DNA from: Maea johnstoni
Lineage: Eukaryota > Annelida > Polychaeta > Spionida > Magelonidae
DNA length: 64,000 nt
NCBI GenBank assembly: GCA_963942565.1
Contig: OZ012685.1
Span: forward strand, 58,558,197 to 58,622,196
Direction: 5' to 3'
The notes beneath the pieces were generated by a model. That model made no database searches. It saw only the letters and a program-made list of their open reading frames with translations, and had not been told where the DNA came from. The translations under genes and the position numbers were made by a program. Positions 46,370-59,300 of the stretch are shown here, in pieces (position 1 is the first letter of the stretch; every line of letters begins with the position of its first letter).

Positions 46370-46538
46370 CCCACAGGTCCGAGTTCCCATGAATCAGATG
46401 ACACGGACAGCGTCACCAACCCCTCAAGCTGCTATTTCTAAACCTACAGTGGCTCCCCCTGCTGCTGCTATTGCTGCTCCCCTGGTGGCAGCCGGACAAA
46501 CTACTGCTCCCATCATTCCTGGGCCTGTTATGGGGTCT
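46370..46538 (+). CDS. GGA: GGA-type hinge, exon D, running into the second array
   Basis: After TTTATTTCAG the frame reads PQVRVPMNQMTRTASPTPQ, then Ala/Pro-rich AAISKPTVAPPAAAIAAP and TTAPIIPGPVMG. With the phase-2 donor at 14153, exon C joins here in frame as IIPPSPQVRVPM, comparable to PPESQQVRW in human GGA1. A second acceptor, CCACAG at 46376, would give phase 0. No normal donor is visible before the sequence becomes that of the 3-kb repeat at about 46539, and a stop follows at 46551. The exon may be cut by the array. The C-terminal ear (GAE) domain was not found. Confidence 0.55.
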
Positions 46539-46699
46539 CCATGTTATTCCTAAATATTCCATACATTTCCCATCTATTAATTTTCTACCATTTTCTACCA
46601 CCACAATGGTGCCTGTGCATAGTTTAGTATTACGTATTCATACTTATTTGTATTACTTTTATTTTGGTGATACCTATATGTATTGACTTTGTTTATCAT

Positions 46700-47075
46700 T
46701 TGATAGATAGCTGGTTCAAACGATAGATAGCTGGTTCAATAGCTAGATGGTTTGAAAGATAGATAGTTTGATGGATAGATAGCTGGTTCAATACATAGAT
46801 ATAGCTGATTTATTTGATAGATAGATAGCTGGTTTGATAGATAGAAAGATGGTTCAATAGATAGATGGTTAAATAGATATATAGATGGTTTGATAGATAG
46901 CTGGTTCAATATATAGATAGATAGATGGTTTGATAGATAGATAGATGCTTTGATAGATAGATAGATGGTTTGATAGATAGAAAGCTGGTTTGATACATGG
47001 TTAGCTGATTTGATAGATAGATAGATGGTTTGATAGATAGATATATGGTTCAATAGAAACATAGAGAATTGGATA
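46700..47075 (+). repeat. GATA-type minisatellite of the second array
   Basis: Degenerate tandem words GATAGATAGCTGGTT, CAATAGATAGATGG and TTTGATAGATAG. Similar blocks lie at 48590-48665, 49818-49985, 50300-50635, 52105-52180, 53328-53470, 55075-55150, 56305-56470, 58070-58150, 59300-59465, 61068-61145 and 62300-62460. The reverse strand yields long SIYLSNQL-like open frames that are artefacts of the repeat. Confidence 0.9.
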
Positions 47076-47103
47076 GATTATTTTTAAAATTTGCTTTTGT
47101 CAG

Positions 47104-47160
47104 GGGGCGGTCATCAAAAAATGTCAGGCTCTGAAGGCTGCTGCTGGCCTGAATGGGTTT
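47104..47160 (+). other. Exon-like segment alpha of the second array
   Basis: After the acceptor-like TTGCTTTTGTCAG one frame reads AVIKKCQALKAAAGLNGF, which looks protein-like. A GTTTAT donor-like site follows AATGG. It recurs at about 48695, 50660, 52207, 55180, 58174 and 61168. I do not recognise the family. It could be a remnant exon of a gene captured by the array, possibly coding in a normal copy elsewhere. Confidence 0.35.
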
Positions 47161-47639
47161 ATGTTTACGTCCTTGTTGGACCTGCACACCACAATGGTGC
47201 CTGTGCATATACTAGTATTAATTATTCCGACTTATTTGTATTACTTTTATTTGGTGATCACCTATGTATTGACATCAAACCCGGCAATGGGCACACCTTA
47301 TGGTTTGATTTAGGAGTTGGCACCTGCTGGAGAATGCTAAGCTATCTCTAATTAATACATCTATTAAGAAGGTTGTGTGCTTTCTATTTTTAAGGGTTGT
47401 GTTTACTACTGAGCATTGGACCTTTGCTAATTCAGAAACTGTATACTGCTTCAGTTTGCAGTGCAAATAATTTTGCTTAACAGCCCTGCCGGAAAGTATT
47501 TGTGCTACTTTAAATTTGCACATTCAAGCACTCAAACTATATATCTATTAGTGCAAAAAGTAAGATGGCTATCAATAATGAAAACACATTTATTCATATG
47601 TATATTTATCTTTAAGTAAACACACACATATTTACATAC

Positions 47640-47745
47640 ATACTTAGAAACATACATACACACATACATACATATATATACATATGTATATATATATATA
47701 TATATATATGTATACATATGTATATATATATATATATATGTATAA
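47640..47745. repeat. (CATA)n and (TA)n microsatellite
   Basis: Runs of ACATACATAC and TATATATATATA, followed by a GTGTGTGTCC motif. Lengths differ among the equivalent sites near 51190-51265, 54175-54225, 57175-57225, 60175-60225 and 63175-63225, as expected for replication slippage. Confidence 0.92.
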
Positions 47746-48064
47746 TTTGTGTGTGTCCAAGTGCGTGCGCCCACACAGATAGATAGAAAGATAGATAGAA
47801 ATACTGACTGACAAACAGACATGTAGATAGATGTTAGATATTGATAGATAAACATAGAGATAAATACATGTTTCCATTATTGATAGGTTTGTCTTACTTA
47901 TAGTACTGATGATATATTCTATGACATACTGAAGGACATGCACATGGCCTTTTTTGCGACTCCGGTAAATTAAGTTCCCTTTGCCAATAAGATGAGCCAA
48001 GCAACCAGTCATTGCTTGAAATATATTTACCAGCCTTCTGTAGAAGCAGTATAAATAGTTTTAT

Positions 48065-48313
48065 TTACCCTCCCTCTAGAGTGGTCAGGCTAAATAGTTT
48101 GATCTTCTCTACCCCCAAAATGTTTGAGAAAATAAAAAGCTTTTGATTTGCTTTTTCACACTTGGTCCATCGTACCCAGTAGACATTCGTGAATAACTGG
48201 TTCATGCCTTTGCTAACTTTATAAAGTTGTACATACAGTTCCTTGGTACGTAGGCTAAAATGCAACATGTTATAACCAAAGCATACCAAAAACACCATTT
48301 TAAGTAAGGGCAT
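48065..48313 (-). other. 82-codon open frame conserved in all six array units
   Basis: The minus-strand frame contains FGYNMLHFSLRTKELYVQLY and NVYWVRWTKCEKANQKLF. The frame is unchanged in all six units (also 51577, 54548, 57544, 60538, 63542) except one Gln-to-His change. With near-identical units this is weak evidence of coding. No family is recognised, no splice partner was found, and it may be chance. Confidence 0.2.
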
Positions 48314-48945
48314 ACTAAATTAACCCTTTTGTGATATTAGAAGTTAGTAAGTATGAATGCTCTTAAGTTCAGTATCTATTTCATTTCATGATTAATATAT
48401 GTGAAACAATCCATTTATTTGTCTTATTTTAGATACTGTAGAATAGGCAAAGTTTGTGAGTGCGATTATTTATATTTACGTCCTTGTTGGACCTGCACAC
48501 CACAATGGTGCCCGTGCATAGACTAGTATTAAGTATTCTGACTTATTTGTATTACTTTTATTTGGTGATGCCTATGTGGATTGACTGTTCGATAGATAAA
48601 AAGATGGTTCAATAGATAGATGGTTTGATAGATAAATGGTTCAATAGAAAGATAGAGCGTACGATAGATTATTTTCAAAATTTGCTTTTGTCAGGGGGCG
48701 GTCATCAAAAAATGTCAGGCTTTGAAGGCTGCTGCTGGCCTGAATGGGTTTATGTTTACGTCCATTATTGTTTTTTCTTAAATTATTATTCTTTCAAGAT
48801 TATTATAATTATATTCATTATTATTATTATTATAATTAAATTCATTATTATTAGAGTCATTATTATTATTCTTTATATTATTATAATTTTCATCATCATT
48901 ATTGTGTAGTTTTTTCAATCATTTATTGTTACTGATAATCTTCTT

Positions 48946-49206
48946 TTGGTGTCATTGAAGACGGAAGAAAGGAAGGAATTCTTCACAGCCATGTTTGGCG
49001 CGTGCTTTATTGCCACAGCCTACACAGTGATCTCCTGTCTTCACCATAACAGACGGTCCCGGAAAAGCAATGTCATCTTTAAAAGATGTTATGGTACTAC
49101 CTTGCTCCTCATCGGACTCAACACCATCATCTTCAGAGAGCCTACTGAAAGCAGCTTAACCGGTCGGTGAGGTGCCCATCATCAGTCCCTGCACTCAAGA
49201 ACATGG
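48946..49206 (+). other. Exon-like segment beta of the second array (74-codon open frame)
   Basis: Open from 48946 to 49170 with EERKEFFTAMFGACFIATAY and TTLLLIGLNTIIFREP, and repeated at 52453, 55431, 58427 and 61424 with only one or two amino-acid changes. A consensus donor ATGG|GTAAGT stands at 49207. Another plus frame ends VPIISPCTQEHG at that donor. On the minus strand a frame reads SEDDGVESDEEQGSTITSF after a CTGCTTTCAG acceptor-like site. Strand and frame are therefore undecided, and no family is recognised. Confidence 0.35.
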
Positions 49207-49697
49207 GTAAGTTTACATTTAAATTCATGATCTTTAAACCATGATTTGTCCACATCTTAGTCATGGTAAATAAAAGTTACTTAGTGCATTATTCAATTAA
49301 TCTACTAGAAATACTGGTCTTTTCAATCAGTTATGTTATGTAATTTAATCAGGTGATAAAGACATTAATCAGAGCCATGTCACCCTACAACATATGTGGT
49401 ACATACTCCCAAAGTCACACCATGAAGGTTGTCATTATTAGTAAATACCATTACAGATTACATTGCAATTTTTTGATTTCCTGGGCTGTTTGAGTAATTG
49501 TTGGTGGGTATTATAACCCCATGTTATACCTAAATATTCCATACATTTCCCATCTATTAATTTTCTACCATTTTCTACCACCACAATGGTGCCTGTGCAT
49601 AGACTAGTATTACGTATTCCGACTTATTTGTATTACTTTTATTTTGGTGATACCTATATGTATTGACTTTGTTTATCATTTGATGTGTATTTTCCAG

Positions 49698-49797
49698 GTT
49701 GTATTATCTGTTCAAGGAGGAGATAATGACTTTGCAGGATTCACCGCCCCAAAGTGGTGAATGCTGCCTATCATATACAATCCTACAGCACTGTTGA
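49698..49797 (+). other. Exon-like segment gamma of the second array
   Basis: After TGTATTTTCCAG one frame reads LYYLFKEEIMTLQDSPPQSG, then ECCLSYTILQHC and a stop at 49795-49797. It joins in frame to the donor at 49207, giving CTQEHG-LYYLFKEE, so beta and gamma could be the last two exons of an unidentified gene. Equivalent segments follow near 53206, 56183, 59179 and 62176. Upstream stops in that frame of beta leave its start unknown. Confidence 0.35.
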
Positions 49798-49985
49798 ATA
49801 ATTAATTATCATTATTACTAGCTGGTTTGATAAGTAGATAGCTGGTTTGATACATAGATAGCTGGTTCAATATATAGCTTAATGATTTGATAGATAGCTG
49901 GTTTGATAGATAGCTGGTTCGAACGATAGATAGATGGTTCAATAGCTAGATGGTTTGAAAGATAGATAGTTTGATGGATAGATAG

Positions 49986-50309
49986 CACCCCGCAAGGGGC
50001 ACACCTACTGTGTGCAATAGGAGTTGGCACCTCCCGGGCAACCCTACGCCAGCGTGGCACCCTGCTCGCCTTATAAAAAAAATGGGGATGTGTGGATCTG
50101 TCTATGGATACCATGCATCTAAAAGATCCCTTGGTCATCTTTGGATATGAAGGCTCTGCTCTTTCTCTTCCGCTTTTTCTTCTTTCACATACTTTGCCAT
50201 TGTTCTTCAACAATGGCAAACAACCACTTTACGAAAAAAAAAACAATTAATGGCACTAAATAGCCTAATGTGCTGATGTGCCTTTAAGCCCTCATTCATT
50301 CATTCATTG
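49986..50309 (+). mobile_element. Retroposon with (CATT)n tail inside the second array, copy 1 of 5
   Basis: A segment of about 324 bp from CACCCCGCAAGGGGC to a CATTCATTCATTCATT tail. It is flanked by the 10-bp direct repeat GGATAGATAG. The same place in the first, older part of the array (46766-46790) has the uninterrupted site TTTGATGGATAGATAGCTGG. Other copies: 53473-53796, 56471-56793, 59467-59789, 62464-62787, carried along by tandem duplication. Short microsatellite tails and target duplication are typical of SINEs mobilised by LINEs; the family is not assigned. Confidence 0.75.
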
Positions 50310-53300
50310 GATAGATAGCTGGTTCAATACATAGATATAGCTGATTTATTTGATAGATAGATAGCTGGTTTGATAGATAGAAAGATGGTTCAATAGATAG
50401 ATGGTTAAATAGATATATAGACAGTTTGATAGATAGCTGGTTCAATATATAGATAGATAGATGGTTTGATAGATAGATAGATGCTTTGATAGATAGATAG
50501 ATGGTTTGATAGATAGAAAGCTGGTTTGATACATGGTTAGCTGATTTGATAGATAGAAAGATGGTTCAATAGATAGATAGATGGTTTGATAGATAGATAT
50601 ATGGTTCAATAGAAACATAGAGCATTGGATAGATTATTTTTAAAATTTGCTTTTGTCAGGGGGCGGTCATCAAAAAATGTCAGGCTCTGAAGGCTGCTGC
50701 TGGCCTGAATGGGTTTATGTTTACGTCCTTGTTGGACCTGCACACCACAATGGTGCCTGTGCATATACTAGTATTAATTATTCCGACTTATTTGTATTAC
50801 TTTTATTTGGTGATCACCTATGTATTGACATCAAACCCGGCAATGTGCACACCTTATGGTTTGATTTAGGAGTTGGCACCTGCTGGAGAATGCTAAGCTA
50901 TCTCTAATTAATACATCTATTAAGAAGGTTGTGTGCTTTCTATTTTGAAGGGTTGTGTTTACTACTGAGCATTGGACCTTTGCTAATTCAGAAACTGTAT
51001 ACTGCTTCAGTTTGCAGTGCAAATAATTTCGCTTAACAGCCCTGCTGGAGAGTATTTGTGCTACTTTAAATTTGCGCATTCAAGCACTCAAACTATATAT
51101 CTATTAGTGCAAAAAGTAAGATGGCTATCAATAATGAAAACACATTTATTCATATGTATATTTATCTATAAGTAAACACACACATATTTACATACATACT
51201 TAGAAACATACATACACACATACATACATATATATACATATGTATATATATATATATATGTATAATTTGTGTGTGTCCAAGTGCGTGCGCCCACACAGAT
51301 AGATAGATAGAAATACTGACTGACAAACAGACATGTAGATAGATGTTAGATATTGATAGATAAACATAGAGATAAATACATGTTTCCATTATTGATAGGT
51401 TTGTCTTACTTGTAGTACTGATGATATATTCTATGACATACTGAAGGACATGCACATGGCCTTTTTTGCGACTCCGGTAAATTAAGTTCCCTTTGCCAAT
51501 AAGATGAGCCAAGCAACCAGTCATTGCTTGAAATATATTTACCAGCCTTCTGTAGAAGCAGTATAAATAGTTTTATTTACCCTCCCTCTAGAGTGGTCAG
51601 GCTAAATAGTTTGATCTTCTCTACCCCCAAAATGTTTGAGAAAATAAAAAGCTTTTGATTTGCTTTTTCACACTTGGTCCATCGTACCCAGTAGACATTC
51701 GTGAATAACTGGTTCATGCCTTTGCTAACTTTATAAAGATGTACATACAGTTCCTTGGTACGTAGGCTAAAATGCAACATGTTATAACCAAAGCATACCA
51801 AAAACACCATTTTAAGTAAGGGCATACTAAATTAACCCTTTTGTGATATTAGAAGTTAGTAAGTATGAATGCTCTTAAGTTCAGTATCTATTTCATTTCA
51901 TGATTAATATATGTGAAACAGTCCATTTATTTGTCTTATTTTAGATACTGTAGAATAGGCAAAGTTTGTGAGTGCGATTATTTATATTTACGTCCTTGTT
52001 GGACCTGCACACCACAATGGTGCCCGTGCATAGACTAGTATTAAGTATTCTGACTTATTTGTATTACTTTTATTTGGTGATGCCTATGTGGATTGACTGT
52101 TCGATAGATAAAAAGATGGTTCAATAGATAGATGGTTTGATAGATAAATGGTTCAATAGAAAGATAGAGCGTACGATAGATTATTTTCAAAATTTGCTTT
52201 TGTCAGGGGGCGGTCATCAAAAAATGTCAGGCTTTGAAGGCTGCTGCTGGCCTGAATGGGTTTATGTTTACGTCCATTATTGTTTTTTCTTAAATTATTA
52301 TTCTTTCAAGATTATTATAATTATATTCATTATTATTATTATAATTAAATTCATTATTATTAGTCATTATTATTATTCTTTATATTATTATAATTTTCAT
52401 CATCATTATTGTGTAGTTTTTTCAATCATTTATTGTTACTGATAATCTTCTTTTGGTGTCATTGAAGACAGAAGAAAGGAAGGAATTCTTCACAGCCATG
52501 TTTGGCGCGTGCTTTATTGCCACAGTCTACACAGTGATCTCCTGTCTTCACCATAACAGACGGTCCCGGAAAAGCAATGTCATCTTTAAAAGATGTTATG
52601 GTACTACCTTGCTCCTCATCGGACTCAACACCATCATCTTCAGAGAGCCTACTGAAAGCAGCTTAACCGGTCGGTGAGGTGCCCATCATCAGTCCCTGCA
52701 CTCAAGAACATGGGTAAGTTTACATTTAAATTCATGATCTTTAAACCATGATTTGTCCACATCTTAGTCATGGTAAATAAAAGTTACTTAGTGCATTATT
52801 CAATTAATCTACTAGAAATACTGGTCTTTTCAATCAGTTATGTTATGTAATTTAATCAGGTGATAAAGACATTAATCAGAGCCATGTCACCCTACAACAT
52901 ATGTGGTACATACTCCCAAAGTCACACCATGAAGGTTGTCATTATTAGTAAATACCATTACAGATTACATTGCAATTTTTTGATTTCCTGGGCTGTTTGA
53001 GTAATTGTTGGTGGGTATTATAACCCCATGTTATACCTAAATATTCCATACATTTCCCATCTATTAATTTTCTACCATTTTCTACCACCACAATGGTGCC
53101 TGTGCATAGACTAGTATTACGTATTCCGACTTATTTGTATTACTTTTATTTTGGTGATACCTATATGTATTGACTTTGTTTATCATTTGATGTGTATTTT
53201 CCAGGTTGTATTATCTGTTCAAGGAGGAGATAATGACTTTGCAGGATTCACCGCCCCAAGGTGGTGAATGCTGCCTATCATATACAATCCTACAGCACTG

Positions 53301-56300
53301 TTGAATAATTAATTATCATTATTACTAGCTGGTTTGATAAGTAGATAGCTGGTTCAATATATAGCTTAATGATTTGATAGATAGCTGGTTTGATAGATAG
53401 CTGGTTCGAACGATAGATAGATGGTTCAATAGCTAGATGGTTTGAAAGATAGATAGTTTGATGGATAGATAGCACCCCGCAAGGGGCACACCTACTGTGT
53501 GCAATAGGAGTTGGCACCTCCCGGGCAACCCTACGCCAGCGTGGCACCCTGCTCGCCTTATAAAAAAAATGGGGATGTGTGGATCTGTCTATGGATACCA
53601 TGCATCTAAAAGATCCCTTGGTCATCTTTGGATATGAAGGCTCTGCTCTTTCTCTTCCGCTTTTTCTTCTTTCACATGCTTTGCCATTGTTCTTCAACAA
53701 TGGCAAACAACCACTTTACGAAAAAAAAACCAATTAATGGCACTAAATAGCCTAATGTGCTGATGTGCCTTTAAGCCCTCATTCATTCATTCATTGGATA
53801 GATAGCTGGGCACACGTACTTTATGGTTTGATTTAGGAGTTGGCACCTGCTGGAGAATGCTAAGCTATCTCTAATTAATACATCTATTAAGAAGGTTGTG
53901 TGCTTTCTATTTTGAAGGGTTGTGTTTACTACTGAGCATTGGACCTTTGCTAATTCAGAAACTGTATACTGCTTCAGTTTGCAGTGCAAATAATTTCGCT
54001 TAACAGCCCTGCTGGAGAGTATTTGTGCTACTTTAAATTTGCGCATTCAAGCACTCAAACTATATATCTATTAGTGCAAAAAGTAAGATGGCTATCAATA
54101 ATGAAAACACATTTATTCATATGTATATTTATCTATAAGTAAACACACACATATTTACATACATACTTAGAAACATACATACACACATACATACATATAT
54201 ATATATGTATATATATATATATGTATAATTTGTGTGTGTCCAAGTGCGCACGCCCACACAGATAGATAGAAAGATAGATAGAAATACTGACTGACAAACA
54301 GACATGTAGATAGATGTTAGATATTGATAGATAAACATAGAGATAAATACATGTTTCCACTATTGATAGGTTTGTCTTACTTATAGTACTGATGATATAT
54401 TCTATGACATACTGAAGGACATGCACATGGCCTTTTTTGCGACTCCGGTAAATTAAGTTCCCTTTGCCAATAAGATGAGCCAAGCAACCAGTCATTGCTT
54501 GAAATATATTTACCAGCCTTCTGTAGAAGTAAGATAAATAGTTTTATTTACCCTCCCTCTAGAGTGGTCAGGCTAAATAGTTTGATCTTCTCTACCCCCA
54601 AAATGTTTGAGAAAATAAAAAGCTTTTGATTTGCTTTTTCACACTTGGTCCATCGTACCCAGTAGACATTCGTGAATAACTGGTTCATGCCTTTGCTAAC
54701 TTTATAAAGTTGTACATACAGTTCCTTGGTACGTAGGCTAAAATGCAACATGTTATAACCAAAGCATACCAAAAACACCATTTTAAGTAAGGGCATACTA
54801 AATTAACCCTTTTGTGATATTAGAAGTTAATAAGTATGAATGCTCTTAAGTTCAGTATCTATTTCATTTCATGATTAATATATGTGAAACAATCCATTTA
54901 TTTTTGTCTTATTTTAGATACTGTAGAATAGGCAAAGTTTGTGAGTGCGATTATTTATATTTACGTCCTTGTTGGACCTGCACACCACAATGGTGCCCGT
55001 GCATAGACTAGTATTAAGTATTCCGACTTATTTGTATTACTTTTATTTGGTGATGCCTATGTGGATTGACTGTTCGATAGATAAAAAGATGGTTCAATAG
55101 ATAGATGGTTTGATAGATAAATGGTTCAATAGAAAGATAGAGCGTACGATAGATTATTTTCAAAATTTGCTTTTGTCAGGGGGCGGTCATCAAAATATGT
55201 CAGGCTTTGAAGGCTGCTGCTGGCCTGAATGGGTTTATGTTTACGTCCATTATTGTTTTTTCTTAAATTATTATTCTTTCAAGATTATTATAATTATATT
55301 CATTATTATTATTATTATAATTAAATTCATTATTATTAGAGTCATTATTATTATTCTTAATATTATTATAATTTTCATCATCATTATTGTGTAGTTTTTT
55401 CAATCATTTATTGTTACTGATAATCTTCTTTTGGTGTCATTGAAGACGGAAGAAAGGAAGGAATTCTTCACAGCCATGTTTGGCGCGTGCTTTATTGCCA
55501 CAGCCTACACAGTGATCTCCTGTCTTCACCATAACAGACGGTCCCGGAAAAGCAATGTCATCTTTAAAAGATGTTATGGTACTACCTTGCTCCTCATCGG
55601 ACTCAACACCATCATCTTCAGAGAGCCTACTGAAAGCAGCTTAACCCATCGGTGAGGTGCCCATCATCAGTCCCTGCACTCAAGAACATGGGTAAGTTTA
55701 CATTTAAATTCATGATCTTTAAACCATGATTTGTCCACATCTTAGTCATGGTAAATAAAAGTTACTTAGTGCATTATTCAATTAATCTACTAGAAATACT
55801 GGTCTTTTCAATCAGTTATGTTATGTAATTTAATCAGGTGATAAAGACATTAATCAGAGCCATGTCACCCTACAACATATGTGGTACATACTCCCAAAGT
55901 CACACCATGAAGGTTGTCATTATTAGTAAATACCATTACAGATTACATTGCAATTTTTTGATTTCCTGGGCTGTTTGAGTAATTGTTGGTGGGTATTATA
56001 ACCCCATGTTATACCTAAATATTCCATACATTTCCCATCTATTAATTTTCTACCATTTTCTACCACCACAATGGTGCCTGTGCATAGACTAGTATTACGT
56101 ATTCCGACTTATTTGTATTACTTTTATTTTGGTGATACCTATATGTATTGACTTTGTTTATCATTTGATGTGTATTTTCCAGGTTGTATTATCTGTTCAA
56201 GGAGGAGATAATGACTTTGCAGGATTCACCGCCCCAAAGTGGTGAATGCTGCCTATCATATACAATCCTACAGCACTGTTGAATAATTAATTATCATTAT

Positions 56301-59300
56301 TACTAGCTGGTTTGATAAGTAGATAGCTGGTTTGATACATAGATAGCTGGTTCAATATATAGCTTAATGATTTGATAGATAGCTGGTTTGATAGATAGCT
56401 GGTTCGAACGATAGATAGATGGTTCAATAGCTAGATGGTTTGAAAGATAGATAGTTTGATGGATAGATAGCACCCCGCAAGGGGCACACCTACTGTGTGC
56501 AATAGGAGTTGGCACCTCCCGGGCAACCCTACGCCAGCGTGGCACCCTGCTCGCCTTATAAAAAAAATGGGGATGTGTGGATCTGTCTATGGATACCATG
56601 CATCTAAAAGATCCCTTGGTCATCTTTGGATATGAAGGCTCTGCTCTTTCTCTTCCGCTTTTTCTTCTTTCACATGCTTTGCCATTGTTCTTCAACAATG
56701 GCAAACAACCACTTTACGAAAAAAAAACCAATTAAGTGCACTAAATAGCCTAATGTGCTGATGTGCCTTTAAGCCCTCATTCATTCATTCATTGGATAGA
56801 TAGCTGGGCACACGTACTTTATGGTTTGAATTAGGAGTTGGCACCTGCTGGAGAATGCTAAGCTATCTCTAATTAATACATCTATTAAGAAGGTTGTGTG
56901 CTTTCTATTTTGAAGGGTTGTGTTTACTACTGAGCATTGGACCTTTGCTAATTCAGAAACTGTATACTGCTTCAGTTTGCAGTGCAAATAATTTCGCTTA
57001 ACAGCCCTGCTGGAGAGTATTTGTGCTACTTTAAATTTGCGCATTCAAGCACTCAAACTATATATCTATTAGTGCAAAAAGTAAGATGGCTATCAATAAT
57101 GAAAACACATTTATTCATATGTATATTTATCTATAAGTAAACTCACACATATTTACATACATACTTAGAAACATACATACACACATACATACATATATAT
57201 ATATGTATATATATATATATATGTATAATTTGTGTGTGTCCAAGTGCGCACGCCCACACAGATAGATAGAAAGATAGAAATACTGACTGACAAACAGACA
57301 TGTAGATAGATGTTAGATATTGATAGATAAACATAGAGATAAATACATGTTTCCATTATCGATAGGTTTGTCTTACTTATAGTACTGATGATATATTCTA
57401 TGACATACTGAAGGACATGCACATGGCCTTTTTTGCGACTCCGGTAAATTAAGTTCCCTTTGCCAATAAGATGAGCCAAGCAACCAGTCATTGCTTGAAA
57501 TATATTTACCAGCCTTCTGTAGAAGTAGGATAAATAGTTTTATTTACCCTCCCTCTAGAGTGGTCAGGCTAAATAGTTTGATCTTCTCTACCCCCAAAAT
57601 GTTTGAGAAAATAAAAAGCTTTTGATTTGCTTTTTCACACTTGGTCCATCGTACCCAGTAGACATTCGTGAATAACTGGTTCATGCCTTTGCTAACTTTA
57701 TAAAGTTGTACATACAGTTCCTTGGTACGTAGGCTAAAATGCAACATGTTATAACCAAAGCATACCAAAAACACCATTTTAAGTAAGGGCATACTAAATT
57801 AACCCTTTTGTGATATTAGAAGTTAATAAGTATGAATGCTCTTAAGTTCAGTATCTATTTCATTTCATGATTAATATATGTGAAACAATCCATTTATTTT
57901 TGTCTTATTTTAGATACTGTAGAATAGGCAAAGTTTGTGAGTGCGATTATTTATATTTACGTCCTTGTTGGACCTGCACACCACAATGGTGCCCGTGCAT
58001 AGACTAGTATTAAGTATTCCGACTTATTTGTATTACTTTTATTTGGTGATGCCTATGTGGATTGACTGTTCGATAGATAAAAAGATGGTTCAATAGATAG
58101 ATGGTTTGATAGATAAATGGTTCAATAGAAAGATAGAGCGTACGATAGATTATTTTCAAAATTTGCTTTTGTCAGGGGGCGGTCATCAAAAAATGTCAGG
58201 CTTTGAAGGCTGCTGCTGGCCTGAATGGGTTTATGTTTACGTCCATTATTGTTTTTTCTTAAATTATTATTCTTTCAAGATTATTATAATTATATTCATT
58301 ATTATTATTATTATAATTAAATTCATTATTATTAGAGTCATTATTATTATTCTTTATATTATTATAATTTTCATCATCATTATTGTGTAGTTTTTTCAAT
58401 CATTTATTGTTACTGATAATCTTCTTTTGGTGTCATTGAAGACGGAAGAAAGGAAGGAATTCTTCACAGCCATGTTTGGCGCGTGCTTTATTGCCACAGC
58501 CTACACAGTGATCTCCTGTCTTCACCATAACAGACGGTCCCGGAAAAGCAATGTCATCTTTAAAAGATGTTATGGTACTACCTTGCTCCTCATCGGACTC
58601 AACACCATCATCTTCAGAGAGCCTACTGAAAGCAGCTTAACCCATCGGTGAGGTGCCCATCATCAGTCCCTGCACTCAAGAACATGGGTAAGTTTACATT
58701 TAAATTCATGATCTTTAAACCATGAATTGTCCACATCTTAGTCATGGTAAATAAAAGTTACTTAGTGCATTATTCAATTAATCTACTAGAAATACTGGTC
58801 TTTTCAATCAGTTATGTTATGTAATTTAATCAGGTGATAAAGACATTAATCAGAGCCATGTCACCCTACAACATATGTGGTACATACTCCCAAAGTCACA
58901 CCATGAAGGTTGTCATTATTAGTAAATACCATTACAGATTACATTGCAATCTTTTGATTTCCTGGGCTGTTTGAGTAATTGTTGGTGGGTATTATAACCC
59001 CATGTTATACCTAAATATTCCATACATTTCCCATCTATTAATTTTCTACCATTTTCTACCACCACAATGGTGCCTGTGCATAGACTAGTATTACGTATTC
59101 CGACTTATTTGTATTACTTTTATTTTGGTGATACCTATATGTATTGACTTTGTTTATCATTTGATGTGTATTTTCCAGGTTGTATTATCTGTTCAAGGAG
59201 GAGATAATGACTTTGCAGGATTCACCGCCCCAAAGTGGTGAATGCTGCCTATCATATACAATCCTACAGCACTGTTGAATAATTAATTATCATTATTACT

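Noticed and set aside
46736-47062. Long SIYLSNQLSIYQT-like minus-strand frames here and in later units
   Set aside because: They translate GATA-type minisatellite, where stop codons are absent by chance of the repeat word.
47275-47523. An 82-codon minus-strand frame (RVKQNYLHCKLKQ-like region) repeated in the second array
   Set aside because: No family recognised and no splice support; the copies are near-identical only because the units are.
49698-49757. Segment gamma as the GGA ear domain (frame reading VVLSVQGGDNDFAGFTAPK)
   Set aside because: A vague likeness to the ear-domain strand pattern, but it stops at once and none of the usual ear motifs follow.
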